Source: Leguminivora glycinivorella
Lineage: Eukaryota > Arthropoda > Insecta > Lepidoptera > Tortricidae
Direction: 5' to 3'
Assembly: GCF_023078275.1 (NCBI RefSeq)
Contig: NC_062975.1
Location: 16,219,141-16,283,140, forward strand
Length of the DNA stretch: 64,000 bases
Position numbers and translations under genes: made by a program. Positions 32,641 to 43,546 of this stretch are shown here, piece after piece. Position 1 is the first letter of the stretch; every line of letters begins with the position of its first letter. The notes below the pieces were generated by a model. The model did no database searches and was not told where the DNA came from. It was given only the letters and a program-made list of their open reading frames with translations.

Positions 32641-34380
32641 TGAAAATATGAACTGTAAAACATCAAAATAAATAAAGTACTTAATTTATTTAACTTTTAT
32701 AATTCAAAATCATCATTTATACGTGAATTCCAACACCCAGCTTTAGACATCTAGTTAAAATTTGTATGAAAGTAATTTGCAGTCTTGTGGATAAAATGCA
32801 ATTTTGATATCAGTTTTCGAATAGCAAAGAACGCCTTTATTTGTTGGTGTGGTGAAAATAAAACTATTAAAACGGATCATATCGCGTATAATAAATTTAC
32901 AATTCATCCAGACGTTTCCGTGGTCAGCGGGTGACACCCGTAGGTGACACCCGATATTTCATAAGTAACTATCGCGGTAACCGAAGACAATATATTATTA
33001 TGAATACACACATTGCCACTTGTAAATAATGTTTGCAAAGAGATTATAAAAAAAAATAATATAAAATTAAATACGTTTTTTCACGGTGATATGTTACAAA
33101 TAACGTAAAAACGAGCCTGCTAATTTGATAGGGCAACGTGTCAATACACGTTTTTTTCCCCACTAGTCGGTGAATAGCAAATGAATTTTGTTCAAAGCAC
33201 ATTTTTGTGCTGTCTCAAACTTCATCCTGCCTTGGTTTCCTCACAAGCACCGCATAGATTTCTTATATTACTGTGTTTCTTATGTCTTTCTCTGCACCGG
33301 CAATGCAGTAAATCGTAGGTTCGAGTCCAGCGGGAGAAGAGAATTTTTCCTATGTTTTAAATAAAATTGATTGATCTTACCATCGCATGAAAATACAATG
33401 TGTTGGTCAATCCTTTTCACCCCAAACATGTTGCACTCCATGGGTCTTTGGCAAACCTTTAATTTGGTCTTTTGTAACTCTTTATTTTATTAAGTGTGTA
33501 ATTTTTTTCTTAGACATAACTCATACTGAAAGAAGCACTGGACTGGAAGTCGTATAGATCTCTCTCATTTCCCTATCAGTGGAGCACCAGAACAGGCTTA
33601 GTAAAAAGAAACGAATTAATAAATTCTTCTCAATATTCAATAAGGTTTTCAATATCCAATCGTAGAAATGCAATCTGTGAAGCAGCATTTTAGCCCCGCC
33701 AATCTAAATCGTAGGCAATTAACGTCAAATCAGTAACATTGGACCGGCAAAGTTGCTTAGCTATTCAAGTATTCATCCTCTTGGCCCGTTACTTTCGTAC
33801 CGTGTTACATTCATTCCACTTTTATATTTGTTTACTTATAATAGGTTTGTGATTTCGTAATTACTCTTTCTGTTTGGTAAAGTAATAAGATTTAATTTTC
33901 ATTTGTTGAATGGTTTATTACAAATTATTTAATTTTTTATTTCATTTACATTTATGGATACTTTAGCATTTCGAGTATTTCACGTATGTTTACTGTTATT
34001 TATCAACAGCCTTAGAAAATTTACAGCGACGAGCTATAAAAAAGAAATGGTGGGAAAATTATAATGCTGGATTCAACAGTCCGCTATGTAGCTAAAAGTG
34101 CGATTTTATGAGAAGACCTACCATCAAACTAGGTCGAGGAAGAACATTCTGTTCAGAGGTCGGGAAAAGCAAGCTAGCCCACTGGTTTTAAAAGTTGGCC
34201 CAAAAATAGACAAAAACACATACACACTACGAGGACCGCCTTCTTGACGTGACCCTTATTTTATTGGTCAAAAATTATGCTATTTTAGAATTAGGTTTAA
34301 TCTACAAGCGAGCGGTGCTGTCGCTTAGTCACAGAATAATGTTCATCTTTACGTACAGACAATTTAAGTTGCATCAGCAG
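32641..34380. other. no gene seen
   Basis: AT-rich. GTAACTATCGCGGTAACCGA near 32966 matches a segment of the 20927 element. TCGTAGGTTCGAGTCCAGCG near 33315 looks like a tRNA B box from a lost SINE. No credible gene. Confidence 0.45.
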
Positions 34381-34697
34381 GGTTAGCTCATGATTGCCGC
34401 GAGAGTATGTCGCCGCGAGATAGACTACCCGTCCTTATGTCATTAACAAGAATATTATATACCATGGATATTGCGTGCCGAACATTACGTTGAAGCCAGA
34501 AAATTTGACCTTGAATTACGTCACGCCGGTCTTGCATCTCTTTCTTTAGGGTGTCCATGATTAAGCATACATTAGGGATATCCCGCGGAATTTGACGTAT
34601 TACGTTTATACGACTGATTAATTTTGTAACTTATTAAATTCAAATCCGATCAATCGTTTTATCACGAAAGTGAACATCCATCCTCACAAACTCAAAA

Positions 34698-34841
34698 AGT
34701 AAGGTACATTAGGGCAATTCCGAAAGTCGTCTAATTAGGAAAGTCGCATAGAAATCACCATTATTTCCGTCATATCAAGATTCCCCTTTCGGAATTATCT
34801 GAACATTTCTGTCATTCGGAATTACTCTAATGCACCTTACT
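34698..34841. mobile_element. palindromic MITE, family A (copy 2), nested in the P-like element
   Basis: AGTAAGGTACATTAGGGCAA … ATTACTCTAATGCACCTTAC. The interior (GTCGTCTAATTAGGAAAGTC, CATCATATCAAGATTCCC type) matches 1298-1429. It inserted after the P-like element did. Confidence 0.8.
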
Positions 34842-35382
34842 AATTTGTCAACCGCCAATAAGGTCCATTTCTATACCACTCTGCAGTTACTTTGCCTTAC
34901 GCCACAAAATACGGTACAGTTTTTACCAGTGGTAAACTACTGGGATTTTTTTCAGAACCGTTCCAGAATAAGAGCGTGGTGAGTGTTGCAACACGAGGCT
35001 TAAAATATAACTTTTCTTTTACTGACACCTGTATTTATTAAAAAATGTTTCAGTCACTTTAAACTATCACAATAATATTTTGGTAGTAACTACTGGGAAA
35101 ACTAATCCCAGTAGCTATCAACCCCCGGTGTGGTAATTAACAATGTGGGGAAAATCCCAGTAGTTAGGACAGGTAAAAACTTGGTGGTAACTAGTGGGAA
35201 TAGCCACAAAAATATAAGGGAAGTATTTGTCAATGGGGAAATAATGAAATACTAGGACGTTTTAAAACAGTATCTTTATTTTTAAGCGCCGCCCCAAATC
35301 TCAAGGAAGGTGGTTCTCAATTCGTACGTATTTCAATTCTCTTCGCATGTATATATATATATATTGTATCTCAATTTAATGT

Positions 35383-35978
35383 TTATGCCACGATATCTCC
35401 GTCGTTACTGGACCGATTTTTAAAATTTCTTTCTGTGTCATAATCTTCAGGCTTAAAGTGCAAATCTGCAAATTGTCGAACGCTCTGAAACATTTCCTTT
35501 TATCGGTACAATCGACAGCCAACGCTGCCTCCTTCCTTCATCTTTTGGAACACTGAAAAGTTTAATATTATTCATGTTAATTGTAAAGACATAAACAATA
35601 AAGTTGGTATTATTATACTGTGATATGAACTATGAACATAGAAACCGTACCAAGTTGATAGATTTAGCTCCATTCAATAAGAGTAAATACCATGCAAGAA
35701 AAAAGATTGGTCACCCTAGTCGTAAAACCACACATAGCATTATTTTTCTTTAAAGGTCATATTTATCGTTCTAAACCTATTCGTGGGAATTTTGATATAA
35801 TTTGAGACAATGAAAACAATATAATGATAAGAACTAACCAAGATTACAAGCAAAATAGCAGAAAATTTATTGCCAGCGAGGTTTATGAACATTTTGGTAA
35901 AATAAGTACTTACTTGTGAAATTTTACGTCGGATTTCGGTTTCCATTTACTTCCACAATGGTTCACTATGCAATACAT
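35383..35978 (-). pseudogene. two-exon THAP-domain gene fragment (probable P-like transposase N-terminus)
   Basis: Minus-strand exon 1 (35978-35914) begins ATG and reads MYCIVNHCGSKWKPKSDVKF then H; it ends at a consensus donor GTAAGT (35913). After a 361-bp intron with acceptor ACTTTTCAG (ending 35553), exon 2 starts at 35552: VPKDEGRRQRWLSIV, then NVSERSTICRF. Joining the exons keeps frame (…FHNVPKDE). The pattern C-x4-C, then FxxVPKD..RRQRW, then C-x2-H is that of a THAP zinc finger, a DNA-binding domain of about 80-90 residues at the N-terminus of P-element transposases and some host proteins. One extra base between the third zinc ligand and the histidine shifts the frame and gives a stop at 35455-35453; in the next frame the expected continuation HFKPEDYDTERNFKNRSSND appears and stops at 35385-35383. 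So the gene is broken by one indel and truncated. The position inside inverted ends supports a transposon origin. Confidence 0.7.
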
Positions 35979-36409
35979 AGCGCAGAACTTAAGTAAATCG
36001 TCGAAAAACGTTTATTTCGCAAAATAAATATCTGAATCGGTGAATGACTTTTGACAATTCTGACATATCGGGCATATTTTTTTATTATTAGTGTTCCCAT
36101 AGTACGCAGGAGGTAAATACCGGAGAAATAAGGTTTTTGATTGAGTTTTTTTTCGTATAATACAAAGAAAAGTAAGTCAATTTGATTGAAGAATGTTTTA
36201 TACGTTTTTTTTAGTAACTAATCTGGCAATACATCACAGTGTCGGAAAGAGATAGAACATAGGAGTAAAGGTGAATGAACCTGGCTTCAACTCATTGGTC
36301 GGCACGCAAAATCCATGGTATATAATATTCTTGGTCATTAATATTACAGTTAGAAGAAGACGTGTCATCTATCTCGCGGCGACATACTCTCACGGCAATC
36401 ATGTGCTAG

Positions 36410-37014
36410 CCTACAGCTGCTTAAACCGTCTGTAAAGATGGTCAAGGTCTGTTGGCGATGATAAAGATGAGTCGGAAAAAAATCCCTGATTTTTTCCAGA
36501 ATGAAATAGTACAGTCGAAATTTTTCAAGGGGTCACAGTAACTACAGAACAATATAAGCACTCGTACCCACCAAGCTGTAACTCCACATCTCTTTTTGTT
36601 GAATACTCGCAAGTTCCGGCTCGCTACAGACAGTTTGCGGTGTTAGTTCTACTCAGACTGGCTCTAAATTTGAAATACTTGGCTATTTTTGGTCTGACCG
36701 CCAAAACTACGACTGTTGCTTTGGTTGGGATTTCTCTGTGTTGGAGTCAGCGGTTTATATGTGCAATGCGAGGTCTAAAAGTTACTAGGCTATTTGTGAG
36801 AAGCGTCAGAGTCAAGTACATAAAGAAGACTAACTACCTATCTACAATGTTTTGAGAATCTTCAATGTTGGGGATTAGGTACATTTAATACTATCTATGT
36901 ATTATAGTTATTTTTTTCACACCCCATAATGTTTCCTACTTATAAATTAGAAATTATATAATAGATTGCAGATGTGACTTTGTATTTTTTTTTAACTATA
37001 AAATGGGCTTAGTC
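36410..37014. other. no gene seen
   Basis: The 71-codon frame at 36640-36855 shows no recognised motif. Confidence 0.45.
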
Positions 37015-37095
37015 ATGGCCATAGACTAGCCGAGGCGAAGACGTGGCGTACGATGGAGCGAGCTCTCCCAGAAGATGCCAGTATATTGATAAATA
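37015..37095 (+). pseudogene. LINE ORF2 C-terminal fragment, degenerate
   Basis: GGCCATAGACTAGCCGAGGC, AAGACGTGGCGTACGATGG and a final AATGATGAAAG follow the pattern at 19975 (AGACTAGCCCAGGACCGAG, AGTGGCGTGCACGG, ATGATGAA). Frame broken. Confidence 0.45.
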
Positions 37096-37249
37096 TAGTA
37101 TAATGATGAAAGTAAATCTACTCTCTTTAATCGAGCGATGAAGATTCTATTTGAAAGATTTGATGAATCAAACATCGAGTGTAGAGACACCCTAAAAGGA
37201 GATTCCTATTGGATTTCGGGAGAACCAATCAGCGTTCGCGGCACACGTC

Positions 37250-37500
37250 ATAAAGCGGTGAACTCTAGCTCAAAACCTCACGCTTGTATTCCCAAATGGG
37301 TAAGCAGATCACACGAAACTGCTCAAGTTTCATTACCCCTCCTAACAGTTAAGGAGCTGAAAGAAATTGTGATATTCCAGTGGCAGGGTGCTAGGCTATC
37401 GCCCATACCTCATTTGAACCCATATCCCCATAGTACCCACAGTCGACTTCAACGATACACATGAGAGGAAAGGGGGTGGTGAAGTCCTTAACCCGTCACC
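37250..37500 (+). mobile_element. dispersed repeat, family F (longest copy)
   Basis: GGGTAAGCAGATCACACGAA, ACTGCTCAAGTTTCATTACC, CATTTGAACCCATATCCCC, AGTCGACTTCAACGATACAC and AAAGGGGGTGGTGAAGTCCT. The 108-codon frame at 37138-37464 runs through it and is best explained as repeat sequence. Confidence 0.65.
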
Positions 37501-37519
37501 ATAAAGAGAATCTGTATAT

Positions 37520-37643
37520 CAGTGCGATTAAAATCAATTAACAATTCGGCTTTTACCCTTCGGCTTCGGCTCTTATCGGGATCGCATAAGTGCGAGCAAG
37601 ACAGATATAAAACCCGAATCGTTAACTGGTGTTAATCGTACTG
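37520..37643. mobile_element. MITE with about 30-bp imperfect inverted ends
   Basis: CAGTGCGATTAAAATCAATT and AACAATTCGG at the left; CCGAATCGTT and AACTGGTGTTAATCGTACTG at the right. The interior is rich in CGGCTTCGGCT-type sequence. Confidence 0.6.
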
Positions 37644-38469
37644 TAAATAGTTGTAACAGAATTGGCATGTCTGCTTGTTTACTTTCCTACAGATATTGTA
37701 ACTTTCGTATTTGAAAAGTGCTTCTAAGTTATGATTAAGATGTCACTGCGATATGATAGTGTGACGTCAAAAGTGACGTTTTTTATATTTACAGATCCGA
37801 TCCATGTCGTAACTGGATCTAAAACACATCCACTGCCAGGAACACGTGTTTAACTGTTTATTTTCTAGAAAGCCGCGCCCCTGGCAGTAAATGTTATGTG
37901 TAAGTTAGAATTGGATCTTTAGTCAGACAAATACCTACTTAAAATGGGTTTAGAATAATACGTAAAATATTTGACTACGATATTGAATAACTTGGGTGAT
38001 TTGATTAAATAACATAACAAACAAAACTTGTATAGTACATGACGACAATTTCGATTGGTGGGTTATTTTAACTGCGATAAAATCAGTTTATTATGACTCC
38101 GGTTACATAAACCAACCACTAAATTATGACATAAATTACCATGTGAAGTTTGATTTACATAAATAGGTACAAAGTTTCGTTGTAACCCACTTCGCGGTGA
38201 AAAAATGTGACTAGTACATATATCTAATCTCGTAAATATCAAAATTTTTATTCACAGAACATCGTCGTTGACATCCTACCACAAGAAAGCAATAAGATAT
38301 AAAAAAAACTCTTCTTAAAAAAAATGGCTGAGATAGCTGTGGTAACTTTATTTTAAACATTCAAAGGGGTTGAAAACAAGCCGTGTTTAGCGATTAACCG
38401 CTGATACCCAAAATATGGTTCAAAGTCAGCGCTTCCAAGAATGCTAATGCATCGTTGCAGCATCTGAGT
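37644..38469. other. no gene seen
   Basis: Nothing recognised. Confidence 0.45.
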
Positions 38470-38735
38470 CAACGAACCCGCGCATGCGCGCTACTCAGCG
38501 TTCACTCTAAGCGCGATCAAATTTCGATCTTACCATGTAGCAAACTAGATCGGTCGGCTCGACGCTAAGAGGCGCTCAGAGCGCTCAGTTGGCCCTTGAG
38601 CGTGGATATATTGACACGCATTTTGTCGCGCGCGATAAAAAAGTTTGGAACTTTACGCGGAATGTGTTAGACGTTATGTAAGTGCTGTGGTGAGGATTGT
38701 GATTATTTTTGCGGTGAGTTTTTTTATGATATTTT
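38470..38735 (+). promoter_or_regulatory. GC-richer block, possible promoter and 5' exon
   Basis: A compositional island (GCGCATGCGCGCTACTC, TCGACGCTAAGAGGCGCTCA) precedes a TCAGTT initiator-like sequence at 38586. About 130 bp later a good splice donor GCG|GTGAGT (38713-38718) follows. This layout fits a transcription start with a non-coding first exon on the plus strand, but no TATA box or clear downstream element is visible and no coding partner was found. Speculative. Confidence 0.2.
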
Positions 38736-39799
38736 GGTGAGGGCTGATAAGTTGGTTGCGAAAATGTATTGTTTTTGTAATCAGTTTTTTGATTAAATAT
38801 TGTTAGTTAATCAATTTGTTTCAAATATTAAAATTTTTAGAGTAAGATTAGTTTATTAAGTAAGATTTTTAGTAAAAATTGACAAATAATAATGTAAATT
38901 TGGTTGTCTCTTAATAACATAAGTATTTGATAATAATGATAATGAATAGCAAAAAAAATATAAACTAAAAAGTTAAAATTGATATACAATTTAGGTAATT
39001 TTAATAAATTTAAGAAGTCGATCACTTGTATATAGATACGTTATTTAGAAAAGCTTTACTTCAATATTTAAGAATGTATCTGAAAACTGCGAATTTTCTA
39101 TCGCTTACTATCTCAGGAAATGTAATAATACTAAGGCATTTTATTTGAATGAGATTAATATTAAATGCAATATTTAAACAATTATTAATGTTGATGTCCC
39201 AGTTCTAATATACAAATATCACTCACATTAATTTATAACTTTTAGTAATTAAAAGGCCTGCTAGTAACTTTTTCCTACAAAATACCTCATAAATTTATTT
39301 TTGTGTTCAAATTAGTGTCTTAGATGCGCATTTAACTGTCCGGAGAAATCAATAATAAACAGAAAAGGTTGTAGAGATACGTAGCATTGGCGATAAACAC
39401 TCTTTTATTACTGGCTTTAAAGTATATAAGTAATTTCTCGCTTTGCTGTTGATAAAGCGGGAATTAAGACATGATGTTGAATGGCGTAGCAAGTTTATAA
39501 ATGCTACGTCGTAGTAAATAGTGCTACGCGCGGCTTGTTTCTCGTAGCGGCTGCTACGCCGGCGGCAAAAGGGGCTGGCGGCGCGATACAAACTTTGAAT
39601 TAATTTTATGTAATGCTATAACTAATTATTGTATATAATTATGATATGTATCCGATATGTCAATGAGAAAATTAATGCTTTTGTTTGAAGAAATGTCATG
39701 TGGAAAAAACGGACATATTATCCGAACTTATTTATTATCATGCAGAAACGTCTGCGAGAGTGCGAGCGATACTACTCTTTTTAAAATTAAAGGAAAAAT
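38736..39799. other. AT-rich stretch, no gene seen
   Basis: Long AT-rich run. At 39483-39560 the word GCTACG/CGTAGC recurs (GGCGTAGC, GCTACGTCGTAG, GTGCTACGCGC, CTCGTAGCGG, TGCTACGCC), perhaps an old foldback repeat. The 80-codon minus-strand frame there is a by-product. Confidence 0.4.
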
Positions 39800-39900
39800 G
39801 GAAAAATTCACACCTCTGACAGGACTCCAACCTGCGACCAACTGCTTTGCCGTAGCAATCGCTATGACCAACTTAGCCACGCACATAGGAGTATTTATGC
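39800..39900 (-). mobile_element. tRNA-like SINE head
   Basis: On the minus strand, CGTGGCTAAGTTGGTCATAG is a tRNA A-box region and GGTTGGAGTCCTGTC, about 40 bases on, resembles a B box. Related sequence at 41475-41545. The surrounding 152-codon frame (39657-40115) is repeat, not a gene. Confidence 0.5.
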
Positions 39901-39932
39901 CCAAAACCCGATCAAAATTGTTTTATCGGTTT

Positions 39933-40666
39933 TTAGGGTTCCGTAGACAACTAAGAACCCTTATAGTTTCGTCATGTCTGTCTGTCCGTCCGTCCGTCCG
40001 TCTGTCCGTCCGTCCGTCCGCCCGTCCGCGGATAATCTCAGTGACCGTTAGCACTAGAAAGCTGAAATTTGGTACCAATGTGTATATCAATCACACCAAC
40101 AAAGTGGTAAAATAAAAAGTGGCAAAAATGTCTTGTTGGGGTACCCCCTACATGTAAAGTGGGGACTGATTTTTTTAAAATTCCAACCCCAACGTGTGAT
40201 ATATTGTTGGATAGGTATTTAAAAATGAATAAGGGTTTACTAAAATCGTTTTTTGATAATATTATTTTTTTCGGAAATAATCGCTCCTAAAGGAAAAAAA
40301 AAGTGTGTCCCCCCCTCTAACTTTTGAACCATATGTTTAAAAAATATGAAAAAAATCAAGGAAGTGTGTGGAAGGATCAGTTGGAAGTGGAAGATCTCAA
40401 ATCGCGGAAATAATACAGGAAGGTCAGTTTAGAAGTACTAATTAAGTAAGCGATACCAATGTGCGCGTATGAGGAACATTATCTATCATAGTGGAGGAAA
40501 AGAGGTACTAAATGTAAATCTGTGATCTCTGCATTCCCCTCTGTGAAACAGGCGTGGGTATTTGTATGTTTGGAAATAATTCTGAAATTTCCGAGCTACA
40601 TGTAAAAATTATGTTATGTACGGAACCCTTGGAAACGCGAGTCCAGCTCGCACTTGGCCAGTTTTT
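39933..40666 (+). mobile_element. GGTTCCG-family repeat (copy 3)
   Basis: TTAGGGTTCCGTAGACAACT, a long GTCC/GTCT run (39974-40028), GACCGTTAGCACTAGAAAGC, and a 3' end CGGAACCCTTGGAAACGCGA with GTCCAGCTCGCACTTGGCCA. Closest to the copy at 4211. A segment near 40360-40560 is absent there and may be a further insertion. Confidence 0.75.
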
Positions 40667-41474
40667 AAAAATTGGCTTATCATTTAAATTTTTCCTTTAA
40701 ATCTTAAAATCGCTCTTAAAGTGCCTTAAGATACGATTCCAAATTCCTTTTGATGCTCTGGGCAATTTATTATTTAGGCCAGTTTTTCTTCCAACAAAGT
40801 GAGTTTTGGTCAATTTTTTCCACGAATTCTTTAATTTTAACAAATAATGTTTTCATTTTTGCAAACTCCTCAATCATTTCAAAAAGATCTGTGGAAAAAA
40901 ACAACGAAAATTATATAGTTTAAAAATTCCAAATTATCGACCATCCAACTTTAACACACTGTAAAACGAAATGGCGGAAAAAAGCGGAAGGTTTTCCTTT
41001 CACATTTCATTCATATAGACCTAAACTTTATTTCAGTGAAAAAAAAGTAAGCCGACAAGACCCGACACATAAACTAAAAGACTATTTTCAAAAATTTTCG
41101 TGAGCAAAATTACGAATTTCAAATGTAAGATTTGAACTGATTTTGTATGTATTATTTATAATTAAAATTAATCAATTATTATGTAATAATAAAGAGCATA
41201 CCTTCTTCTTTCAAGATCAAATTATTATATTCTAATTAACGAGCACAGAAAAACACCACGTCAAAAATAAGACGTTGCAAATTTTGGATCACCGAGTACA
41301 GTGATGCGCACTTGTGACAATGACTAAGTTTCGGCTGACCGTGCGGAAAGATACGCGAGCGAGGGTTGTGTTTATGGTGTTTGTTAGGTGGATTGGTTAC
41401 TTAGGTATATAAAAAAAAGGTTCGGCGATGGTTCAGACAACTTTTATTGTTTCGACTTTTAAGCGACTTTTTGA
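40667..41474. other. no gene seen
   Basis: Nothing recognised. Confidence 0.45.
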
Positions 41475-41545
41475 TGCCAATACTCCTATGTGCCACGGAG
41501 GCCTGCTATTCAGCAGGCCTCCGTGGCTAAGTTGGTCACATATCC
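41475..41545. repeat. perfect 16-bp hairpin built from SINE-head sequence
   Basis: GCCACGGAGGCCTGCT (41492-41507), loop ATTC, AGCAGGCCTCCGTGGC (41512-41527). To the right it continues TAAGTTGGTCACA, the tRNA-like head also seen at 39800; to the left ACTCCTATGTGCCACGG matches that head's other flank inverted. An inverted duplication within a SINE head. Both strands are open through it for that reason only. Confidence 0.8.
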
Positions 41546-42297
41546 GATCCAGCACTAGTAGTTGGCCAATTTCACCTTGTTTAATGTCTATGATAAATTT
41601 TGTATGCTTTAACATCTGAATCGGCTTAAAAAAAATAGGGTAAGGAAGTACTTTTATATTAGGCTCATGGAAGGGTAGTTTTATTTTTCATCACTGTCAT
41701 ACTAGACATATTGAAGTTGCATATGCATATAAATGCATGTAGGTACATACATAATGTTGCGTATGCATCAAAGACTCCATAACTCCATCTAGACGGATAA
41801 AGTCTAAGAAAAAAACGTACCTCAGTACCATATAGATAAAGCAGTGGTGACCTAGATGGCGTTACATAGGCTCAGCTAGATGGCGCTAATATTAAAATTT
41901 GACATTTTAAAACATATCAAGCTCAGAATATGGGCCAAATTGTCAAAACTGAGGTTCAAAAGTTTTAAGCCTGTGTGGAGAGATGGCAGTCTATGCACTG
42001 TGATTACATTTTGCTTTGACAGTGTTCAAAATGCAGCATATAGGTATATAAATGATGTTCAAAATAGCATAAGTATTTTTTTTTTTCTGAACAACTGGTC
42101 GGAAGAAACGGAGAACCTAAAGGCGAAAGAGTACCGAGAAGTGGGACAAGCTCAATTAAGGGATAAAATACTCAAATTTACAAAATGTTGATGTTCCAAT
42201 TCGATTGTAGACATTCAACGTGTGCAATTGATCGGGCGGCTGCAATTTCAATATAACGTCCCCTGGGCGCTCGTGTATTATATACACTGTATACAGT
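41546..42297. other. no gene seen
   Basis: The 103-codon frame at 41880-42191 has no recognisable motif. CTAGATGGCG occurs twice (41852, 41877). Confidence 0.4.
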
Positions 42298-42448
42298 TAG
42301 CAACAGCCGGCGTATTAAGCTACCAATTTTATCACTCATCCACGTGGATAAGACATCTGTCACTCTCACGCTGACATACTTGATAAAGCGTAATGGAGAC
42401 TTTATCCACATATATAAGTGATAAAATTGAAAGCATAATACGCTTTGT
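42298..42448. mobile_element. MITE, family H (copy 2)
   Basis: TAGCAACAGCCGGCGTATTA at the left, CACTCTCACGCTGACATACT and CTTTATCCACATATATAAGT inside, ATAATACGC at the right. Same order as 20110. Confidence 0.7.
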
Positions 42449-42559
42449 ATCAATAAAAGTTTATGAAATAACGCAACAAAAACATGGCTATCCAAATATA
42501 TCTAAATAAGTGCCTATTTTAATTTTCACGTGTTGTTAGTTCGCGTTCAAATAGTTCAT

Positions 42560-42752
42560 TACGCTTTTATACTACAACTGCGGAAAAAGAAGTTATGAAC
42601 GAGTAGCGATAAATTAAAACACGACCGAAGGGAGTGTTTTCAATCGACGCGAGGCCGACGACGGCTATTTCAATTTTTGACATACTCATAGTTGCGTAAT
42701 GAGTTTTTTACCTAACTAGTGCAGTAATATGGTGTCATATGTACTGTGTGGA
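42560..42752 (+). mobile_element. two-module foldback, family D (diverged copy)
   Basis: ACGAGTAGCGATAAATTAAA, ACGACCGAAGGGAGTGTTTT and GGTGTCATATGTACTG match blocks of the 57427 copy in order; a TCGACGCGAGGCCGACGACG segment is unique here. Confidence 0.6.
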
Positions 42753-42839
42753 ACGATTTGGATTGTGTAATACCAAATGGTTCCCCACCTAAACGGATCT
42801 CTCTTTGTTCATAGGAAATAAGTTCGGGTTTATCTGTTA

Positions 42840-43018
42840 CTAGCTTTTGCCTGCGGCTTCGCTCGTGTTAGAAAGAGACAAAAGGTAGCCTATGTCACTC
42901 TCCATCCCTTCAACTATCTCCACTTAAAAAATCACGACAATTCATCGCTCCGTTTTGCTGTGAAAGGCGGACAAACAAACAGACACACACACTTTCTCAT
43001 TTATAATATTAGTATGGA
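42840..43018 (-). mobile_element. Helitron-like element (copy 4)
   Basis: Plus strand A/CTAGCTTTTGCCTGCGGCTT … TTATAATATTAGTATGGA/T, the reverse of copies 2 and 3, with the same A and T insertion edges. Confidence 0.75.
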
Positions 43019-43546
43019 TCACTTTGAATTAAAATAAAACAGTAATTGAAGATTTTAGCAAGCTCAATTTTTAAGAACAGGTACAAACTCAATTCATTTT
43101 CAATTCCAATTCCAGTGAGTGTATTTATGCTCAAAATTATTGGGTATTTTTGGACAATTATGCTCGTCGATGCGATGCCAATCTATTTTCAAATAATATA
43201 AAATTACCTGTGACTTCATTCCTCTTCCATAAAAATATAGCACAAATATTGGATTACTTCGCTCCAAAAATATAGAATCGAATTATCTTAATATAGATGT
43301 TTATTTTACAATCAAATCAAACAATACATATAAATATACACAACAAAAAAAATTGACGTTAAAACTAAATATAAAAAATCTCACCTAGAGAACCGACCTT
43401 TGGAAGTGAACCCAGGATGCTGGCGGCGTTGCCCCTTTGCATCGCTAGACTCAATTTTTGGGCAAAAGAAAGACCCCCCTGTAGTCCCCCGAGACACCTA
43501 TTAGTCTGACCGACACTTCTTTTATAAAATGTTTAGTGTCGGTCGA
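43019..43546. other. no gene seen
   Basis: AT-rich to about 43400, then GC-richer. A short inverted pair GACCGACACT / AGTGTCGGTC lies at 43508-43517 and 43534-43543, just beyond the stop of the following minus-strand remnant. Confidence 0.45.

Larger units (their letters stand above)
34447..36333 (-). mobile_element. THAP-bearing P-like DNA transposon, internally decayed
   Basis: This 1,887-bp element is bounded by inverted ends CAAGAATATTATATACCATG (left, continuing GATATTGCGTGCCGA) and its near-perfect complement at the right end, with further subterminal similarity (TTGAAGCCAG). It is flanked by the 8-bp direct repeat GTCATTAA at 34439-34446 and 36334-36341. It holds a broken THAP-domain gene on the minus strand (35383-35978). 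An 8-bp duplication, inverted ends beginning CA and a THAP protein are together characteristic of the P-element superfamily. The rest of a P transposase (expected several hundred residues) is not visible; instead there is a family A MITE (34698-34841) and non-coding AT-rich DNA, so this copy is non-autonomous. The superfamily call is inference from combined features; hAT is the main alternative for an 8-bp duplication but would not explain the THAP exon. Confidence 0.65.
34384..36409. mobile_element. palindromic MITE interrupted by a P-like element
   Basis: The left arm (34384-34446: CATGATTGCCGCGAGAGTAT, CGCCGCGAGATAGACTA) and right arm (36334-36409: ATCTATCTCGCGGCGACATA, CAATCATGTGCTAG) match the two halves of the 32206 MITE in order and orientation. 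Each half ends or starts at GTCATTAA, the sequence present only once in the uninterrupted copy. Confidence 0.8.

Noticed and set aside
33300..33350. B-box-like TCGTAGGTTCGAGTCCAGCG
   Set aside because: No A box or tRNA fold at the right distance; at most a SINE relic.
35740..35946. 68-codon minus-strand frame starting METEIRRKISQ
   Set aside because: Its start overlaps THAP exon 1 in another frame, and the rest is intron of that gene.
37138..37464. 108-codon frame
   Set aside because: Most of it lies in dispersed repeat family F, whose other copies here are not open.
39657..40115. 152-codon plus-strand frame, the longest in the window
   Set aside because: It runs from unique DNA through a reversed SINE head and into the GTCC microsatellite of a GGTTCCG-family repeat; its middle is a translated simple repeat (SVRPSVRLSVRPS).
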